A stretch of DNA of 8,690 nt, taken from contig CAJXPN010000118.1 of assembly GCA_913058025.1 (NCBI GenBank), forward strand, positions 1 to 8,690, read 5' to 3'. A program made the translations under genes and the position numbers. Within the stretch, counting starts at the first letter, position 1. Each line of letters opens with the position of its first letter. The notes below the pieces were generated by a model, which was not told the DNA's origin, did no database searches, and saw only the letters and a list, made by a program, of their open reading frames with translations. Origin of the DNA: an uncultured Myxococcales bacterium (GTDB lineage Bacteria > Myxococcota_A > Bradymonadia > Bradymonadales > Bradymonadaceae). Shown piece after piece: positions 5,340 to 8,690 of this stretch.

Positions 5340-7091
5340 TTGGCCCATTCGACACGAACGCTCGTTTTTATCGTCTCGGCCCTCCTCATGGGCTGCCTCC
5401 CCAACCTGACTGACCCCTCTGACGCGGGCGTCGACGCGAGCGGCGACGTGAGCAGCGACGCAGGCGACGCGGGCGCTGACACGGGTGATGGCTGCGAGAC
5501 GATCGCGGATCCCGTGGCCTGGTGCATGAGCGAGAGCAAGTGTGGGACCGTCGATCGAGGCGATTGCCCGGACATCGATTGCGGTGAGACCTGTTCGGAT
5601 TCCGACTCCTGCGTGGAGAACGCGTGTATGTGCGACGACGATAAAATCGATGTCGTCGCGTCGTGTTCCCAGGAAGGCAAGGTCTGTGGAGCGCTCACCG
5701 AACGAACCACATGCAGTGGGAGGGTCATCGAGTGCGGCATGTGCGCGAACTTCGAGGCCTGTGGCGAAGGGGTCTGCGAGCTACCACGCATCGAACCCCC
5801 GAGTATGTACAGCGCCACACAACAGCTTCGACTGGGCACGGGCATGGGGTACGGCGACGGCTACCTCCTCATGTCATCAGACCCCCCTGGGGGACCTGAA
5901 AACACCATCTTCTCCGTCAACCTGGCCACGAGCGAGGTCAGCACGGTAGACATCGAAGACGGCACCTCGAACCCGTTGACGCTCGGAGCCGACATCGACG
6001 TCGAAGGCGCCTACGCGCTCATCGGCTCTCCCGCGGCGCCGAACGAGAGCAACGGACTCGCGCTCCCATTCAAACGCGAAGGCGACACCTGGCTTCCGTT
6101 CCAGAATCAGGAGCAGGGCGGCATCCAGACACTCGTCGACCCCCTGACCTCCGAGGAGGTCGAAGGTTTTGGAAAGCACGTCGCCGTGGACTACCCCTAC
6201 TTTGCGGTGTCCACCTCTCGCTACAATCCGACCCCTGATATCACGAACGCCAGAGGACTCGTGCACCTGTGGAAACACGAAGGCGGCCAGTTCGTCGCGC
6301 TCGATACGACGCTGTTGAACCCCACGGTCGAAGAGCAGAGTACGTTCCTGAACGCCCAGTATGGCGAGAGCATCGACCTCGGCTCGGGCATGTTCTTCGT
6401 GAGCTCGACCAAAGCATTCAACCCATTGGGCAAGGCCTGCGGGCTCGTGCGCGTCTTCTTCCTCGAGGAGGCCGAGTCTGGGCAGCCTCTCAGCTCGGAT
6501 CTGCGTGATGTCGACTGTGATAGCCAAAACGAAGGCGTCGCCGACAAGGTGCTTGGGAGCAACTTCGGACAGTCCGTCCACTTCGATGGCGAGACCCTCC
6601 TCGTGTCAGCCCCCAGGTACGACCAGGCCGAGGGGCCGGGTGCCCTCTACGTCTTCGACTACGACGCGACGGCGAGTGACGTCTCGGACCGCTTCGCCGA
6701 GCCCACACGCATCGAGCTGCCGCTCATCGAAGGGCTCTTTCTGCGCGACGACGCGTGGAGCCTCACGCGCGCAGGTGACACCATCATCGTCGGGCTCGAC
6801 GCCATGGGCATGACGAAGGTAGAGGACGACCCGATGAACCCATCCCTTCTCAACAATGAGGGGTTGATCGCCATCGTACGCAAGGACGCCCAGGGCACAT
6901 GGGCGTTCGAGAAATACTGGATCCCCGGCGACTTCGAAGGCGAGACCTACAGGTTCGGAGCCGTCGTCGCAGGGACACCGGAAGGCAAGCTCTACGTCTC
7001 GGCCCCAGCCGCTACGACGCCCACGGGAACAGGTGACCGAGACGTAAGCGGGCGCGGTGCCACGGTCGAACTCGACATGAACGAGCCGTAG
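5340..7091 (+). CDS. Secreted lipoprotein: Cys-rich repeats plus FG-GAP-like beta-propeller
   Basis: A 583-residue surface lipoprotein with a TTG start. Signal peptide residues 1-18 end in lipobox LMGC (C19). A flexible linker at about 25-51 is made of Asp, Ala, Gly and Ser. Residues 52-146 hold 16 cysteines in two related blocks (62-98 and 109-146) of the pattern C-x5/6-CG-x6/7-C-x4/6-CG-x1/2-C-x5-C-x4-C, suggesting disulfide-bonded domains. Residues about 165-580 contain seven copies of a unit with G near its start, a hydrophobic strand such as LLVSAP, then a G-rich turn and a second strand such as ALYVFD. They begin near 166, 216, 278, 342, 410, 472 and 540. This fits a seven-bladed FG-GAP/integrin-alpha-like propeller for ligand binding. 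The classic DxDxDG calcium loops are not obvious. Ligand unknown. It has its own promoter and hairpin and looks monocistronic. Confidence 0.85.
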   Translation: MAHSTRTLVFIVSALLMGCLPNLTDPSDAGVDASGDVSSDAGDAGADTGDGCETIADPVAWCMSESKCGTVDRGDCPDIDCGETCSDSDSCVENACMCDDDKIDVVASCSQEGKVCGALTERTTCSGRVIECGMCANFEACGEGVCELPRIEPPSMYSATQQLRLGTGMGYGDGYLLMSSDPPGGPENTIFSVNLATSEVSTVDIEDGTSNPLTLGADIDVEGAYALIGSPAAPNESNGLALPFKREGDTWLPFQNQEQGGIQTLVDPLTSEEVEGFGKHVAVDYPYFAVSTSRYNPTPDITNARGLVHLWKHEGGQFVALDTTLLNPTVEEQSTFLNAQYGESIDLGSGMFFVSSTKAFNPLGKACGLVRVFFLEEAESGQPLSSDLRDVDCDSQNEGVADKVLGSNFGQSVHFDGETLLVSAPRYDQAEGPGALYVFDYDATASDVSDRFAEPTRIELPLIEGLFLRDDAWSLTRAGDTIIVGLDAMGMTKVEDDPMNPSLLNNEGLIAIVRKDAQGTWAFEKYWIPGDFEGETYRFGAVVAGTPEGKLYVSAPAATTPTGTGDRDVSGRGATVELDMNEP

Positions 7092-7390
7092 CTCACGTTG
7101 AATGCAGCATGATCCGGCTCACCTTCTGGAGCCGCGCAGTGCGCTCCCATGCGTGTCCGATCAAGCGGCCACGCATTTCATCGCCTCCACGGCCCGGCTG
7201 ATGGAGTACTCATGCGGATATCGTCGCCTGAGCTACTCGCACATCCAACCCTTGAGCACGAGTCCCAGGAACCAAACCGGACACGCATTCACAATACCCC
7301 ATCAATATCGCGATGCCACGCCGACATCGGGCTTTGAAGAAGGGTATCGAGTGTCAACTCCAACATGCGTGTGGACTCGCGAGCTTTGAT
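7092..7390. other. Composition-transition region without a supported gene
   Basis: About 300 bp of intermediate GC between the high-GC lipoprotein and the low-GC small-gene cluster. Apart from the hairpin at 7115-7134 I see no gene, inverted terminal repeat, integrase site or tRNA end. Short open frames on both strands have no recognisable features. If an island boundary or assembly join exists, it lies here. Confidence 0.5.
7115..7134 (+). terminator. Hairpin downstream of the propeller lipoprotein
   Basis: CGGCTC (7115-7120) and GAGCCG (7129-7134) form a 6-bp perfect stem with an 8-nt loop, 23 bp after the stop codon. No T-run follows, so it is only a candidate terminator. Confidence 0.4.
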
Positions 7391-7771
7391 TCAATAGACG
7401 ATCTCCCCAAAGTTGACGTCGACATAGTGCTGAACCTCCTCACCATACTTTAGTTCGAAGTACTCCATAAGCAAATCAGGCATCGTAGTTCCTCTGAAGT
7501 ACCGCTCTTCGTCGACAACTTTTCGTTCCAGAGCTCGTTCATAGTACTGCTCACCTCTTGCTGTGATGGAATCGGCGATCAAAATCGAAACCGAATCGGA
7601 ATAGCCCTGTTCCATAAGATGGCTCTGCATTTCCATAATCACCAACATGTATTCGAGATAGACGAACGCCACATCGTCTCTCGAAAGTATGTCCATGAAC
7701 GACAGCGTCGGATCGCGCATGGCCAAGTCCATATACTCCCAGGCATCCAATTTAGGTTGACGTGGGCTCAT
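7391..7771 (-). CDS. Hypothetical very acidic small protein, possible immunity protein
   Basis: 126 residues from ATG 7771; not recognised. The composition is protein-like: aromatic and Leu-rich segments alternate with charged ones, for example YLEYMLVIMEMQ at 38-49. By count it has 25 Asp/Glu against 11 Lys/Arg, a net charge near -14. There is no signal peptide, membrane span or cysteine, so it should be a soluble cytosolic protein that is mostly helical. The same frame is open to GTG 7810, which would give 139 residues. Neither start has a strong ribosome binding site; AGAAGA lies 6 nt before the ATG. It is in the same low-GC block and orientation as the Imm35-type gene. Small size, acidity and context make an immunity role plausible but unproven. 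Confidence 0.65.
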   Translation of the reverse strand: MSPRQPKLDAWEYMDLAMRDPTLSFMDILSRDDVAFVYLEYMLVIMEMQSHLMEQGYSDSVSILIADSITARGEQYYERALERKVVDEERYFRGTTMPDLLMEYFELKYGEEVQHYVDVNFGEIVY

Positions 7772-7859
7772 GACCAGTCTTCTACCTTGTCGTGTATCAT
7801 GACTTTTCACAACAATCTCATGTTCTCATCAAGCACCAATGAAACAAAGGAACAACCCG

Positions 7860-7865
7860 ATTATA
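7860..7865 (-). promoter_or_regulatory. Candidate -10 box for the acidic orphan gene
   Basis: The minus strand reads a perfect TATAAT here, 49 nt before GTG 7810 and 88 nt before ATG 7771. No good -35 hexamer lies 16-18 bp upstream, so support is limited to the -10 match and its position in the gap before the gene. Confidence 0.35.
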
Positions 7866-7954
7866 CTGTGACATTGAGTTCTACTCGGGCGCGAGTCGAC
7901 CGGGTTTGTCTCACGAGCATTCCTGAGGCGGTTGGCCTGACCTAAGTGGCTTTA

Positions 7955-7990
7955 AACGCGTAAGAATCATCTCTACGCGTTGCGGTTTTT
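7955..7990 (+). terminator. Rho-independent-like terminator, 8-bp stem and T5 run
   Basis: AACGCGTA (7955-7962) and TACGCGTT (7974-7981) form a perfect 8-bp stem with an 11-nt loop. On the plus strand GCGG and then TTTTT (7986-7990) follow. Read on the minus strand the same stem is followed only by a short T3. It lies 29 bp beyond the stop of the Imm35-type gene, so it could end that transcript, though the better T-run faces plus-strand transcription. Confidence 0.5.
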
Positions 7991-8019
7991 CGCTGCCATT
8001 TTTCACCACTGCACTTCTG

Positions 8020-8283
8020 CTACACTGTGTTGAAGTCGGCGTTCTGCAATGCTTCTACTTTACTTATGCTATCTAACCAATATGTTGCACCGTCAGAACG
8101 GACAAATATAGGATTGCTTCCCCAGACAAAAAAAGCATCATCTAAGGTCCTTACATACTCAGCTGAGTTGTAGTAAAATACCCACCCCTCAACACCTATC
8201 TCTTTTGAATCCAAAACATCCATTCTTCTGTTCATTATTTTTAGCACTTCGCGAACTAAAATAGCTGCTTCTTCATGGGTCAT
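8020..8283 (-). CDS. Imm35/YrhB-type immunity protein
   Basis: 87 residues. The sequence matches the pattern I know for Imm35 (YrhB-domain) immunity proteins of polymorphic toxin systems: an N-terminal EEA helix at 4-6, then G33-W34-V35-F36-Y37-Y38-N39-S40 with Y43, then G55-S-N57-P58-I and a D64-G65 turn before the last strand. Such proteins are small, cytosolic and encoded next to the toxin they neutralise by direct binding. Length is normal for the family, so it looks intact. ATG 8283 is the first possible ATG, because an in-frame TAG lies 8 codons upstream; its ribosome binding site is weak. Low GC and two co-oriented small neighbours suggest an immunity cluster. No partner toxin is in the window. 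The family call is from memory of the motif, not a search. Confidence 0.75.
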   Translation of the reverse strand: MTHEEAAILVREVLKIMNRRMDVLDSKEIGVEGWVFYYNSAEYVRTLDDAFFVWGSNPIFVRSDGATYWLDSISKVEALQNADFNTV

Positions 8284-8311
8284 ATCCAGGTATCTCTTGC
8301 ATATCTAGTAC

Positions 8312-8347
8312 ATTCAAACCGTCGTAGGATTTTGCGTCGATTCAAAC
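8312..8347. repeat. 8-bp direct repeat ATTCAAAC, two copies
   Basis: ATTCAAAC occurs at 8312-8319 and 8340-8347, 28 bp apart start to start, in the 88-bp gap upstream of the Imm35-type gene. The first copy is flanked by CGTCG on its right and the second by GCGTCG on its left. It could be paired regulator sites. The match is short and may be chance. Confidence 0.3.
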
Positions 8348-8371
8348 AGTAAGACTCTTGAAAAGTAACGA

Positions 8372-8620
8372 TTAAAACCGTTGCCAATTCCTGAGTAGGG
8401 CTAGTAGATCACTCGGCCCATGACCAGCAGAAACGGATTCAACCAATTCATCCTCAATGGCTATCATTGCCGGGCGTGAATACACTGCGCGACCATCAAT
8501 GATATCCAACCAGTCATAGGCCGCCATTAACGCTCGTTGCATCACATAGCTTGGCGGTAAGTCATTTTGCTCCATGTATCGAATTAGCCTGTTGACGTTT
8601 TCCATTTCCAAGTCGTTCAT
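8372..8620 (-). CDS. Hypothetical 82-residue protein in immunity-like cluster
   Basis: 82 residues; not recognised. It begins with a charged helical segment (residues 1-20), then a helix-like stretch with YVMQRALMAAYDWLDII at 25-41, an acidic stretch IEDELVES at 55-62, and a C-terminal LLALLRNW at 72-79. No signal peptide, membrane span or cysteine is seen, so a small soluble cytosolic protein is likely. Net charge is about -6 by count. ATG 8620-8618 is supported by AAGGGG 7 nt upstream. The gene is complete but its upstream neighbour is lost, because adapter begins 22 bp beyond the start. It is co-oriented with the Imm35-type gene 88 bp downstream and could be a second immunity protein, a small regulator or a cassette gene (inference from context). 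Confidence 0.6.
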   Translation of the reverse strand: MNDLEMENVNRLIRYMEQNDLPPSYVMQRALMAAYDWLDIIDGRAVYSRPAMIAIEDELVESVSAGHGPSDLLALLRNWQRF

Positions 8621-8642
8621 TTGTCAACCCCTTATTGTATAC

Positions 8643-8690
8643 CTGTCTCTTATACACATCTCCGAGCCCACGAGACAGGCAGAAATCTCG
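8643..8690 (+). other. Illumina Nextera i7 adapter with index (technical, not genomic)
   Basis: CTGTCTCTTATACACATCT at 8643-8661 is the reverse complement of the Tn5 mosaic end. The P7-side linker CCGAGCCCACGAGAC follows at 8662-8676, then AGGCAGAA (8677-8684), which is Nextera index N703 as I remember it, and ATCTCG (8685-8690), the start of the P7 flow-cell sequence. Genomic sequence therefore ends at 8642. Confidence 0.98.

Noticed and set aside
7292..7390. Open stretch of about 33 codons continuing in frame after the TGA of the acidic orphan
   Set aside because: A short open run after a stop is expected by chance. There is no sign of readthrough or recoding.
7619..7945. 108-codon plus-strand frame opposite the acidic orphan
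   Set aside because: It is His/Arg-rich and featureless, and it extends across the intergenic gap. The minus-strand frame has better protein-like composition and context.
7772..8371. Integron attC sites between the small co-oriented genes
   Set aside because: I looked for RYYYAAC/GTTRRRY core pairs at the ends of the spacers and found none. The 7955-7981 stem lacks them too.
32..8642. CRISPR array, tRNA, rRNA or riboswitch
   Set aside because: No regularly spaced repeats outside the LRR coding periodicity, and no recognisable RNA gene signature on either strand.

Overview
The window is a contig of about 8.6 kb whose two ends are sequencing-library adapter, not genome. Bases 1-31 and 8643-8690 are Illumina Nextera (Tn5) adapter, the right one carrying an i7 index, so the real insert is 32-8642. 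Most of the insert is high in GC (47 of 60 bases at 3421-3480). It encodes a Hanks-type Ser/Thr kinase, a long leucine-rich-repeat protein, an ADP-ribosylglycohydrolase and two lipoproteins with Asp/Ala-rich linkers. One of those lipoproteins also has CG-x-C cysteine repeats and a beta-propeller. This mix is typical of Myxococcota (Polyangia-type genomes), which is my best guess. No rRNA, tRNA or taxonomic marker is present to prove it.

Layout, left to right: (1) 32-270, minus strand, the N-terminal part of a lipoprotein cut off by the contig end. (2) 541-1620, minus, a soluble Ser/Thr kinase with a four-cysteine tail. (3) 1621-2121, a divergent intergenic region of lower GC with several short palindromes. 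(4) 2122-3999, plus, a 625-residue ribonuclease-inhibitor-type LRR protein with 19 units, almost all exactly 27 residues long. (5) 4039-4992, minus, an ADP-ribosylglycohydrolase, convergent with the LRR gene and separated from it by 39 bp holding a 6-bp hairpin. (6) 5340-7091, plus, a secreted lipoprotein with a 16-cysteine region and a predicted seven-bladed propeller, preceded by a plausible sigma-70 promoter and an inverted repeat.

(7) From about 7390 to 8642 the base composition falls sharply (24 of 60 GC at 8041-8100; 27 of 60 at 7561-7620). Three small co-oriented minus-strand genes follow: a 126-residue very acidic orphan, an 87-residue protein recognisable as an Imm35/YrhB-type immunity protein, and an 82-residue orphan. 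This looks like the edge of a horizontally acquired immunity-gene cluster of a polymorphic toxin system, with no toxin inside the window. A chimeric join between two genomes cannot be excluded from sequence alone.

I see no single operon or known pathway joining the high-GC genes. They are divergent or convergent and look like independent signalling, binding and surface functions. The part most likely to be new biology is the low-GC small-gene cluster. The most structurally striking gene is the regular LRR solenoid.
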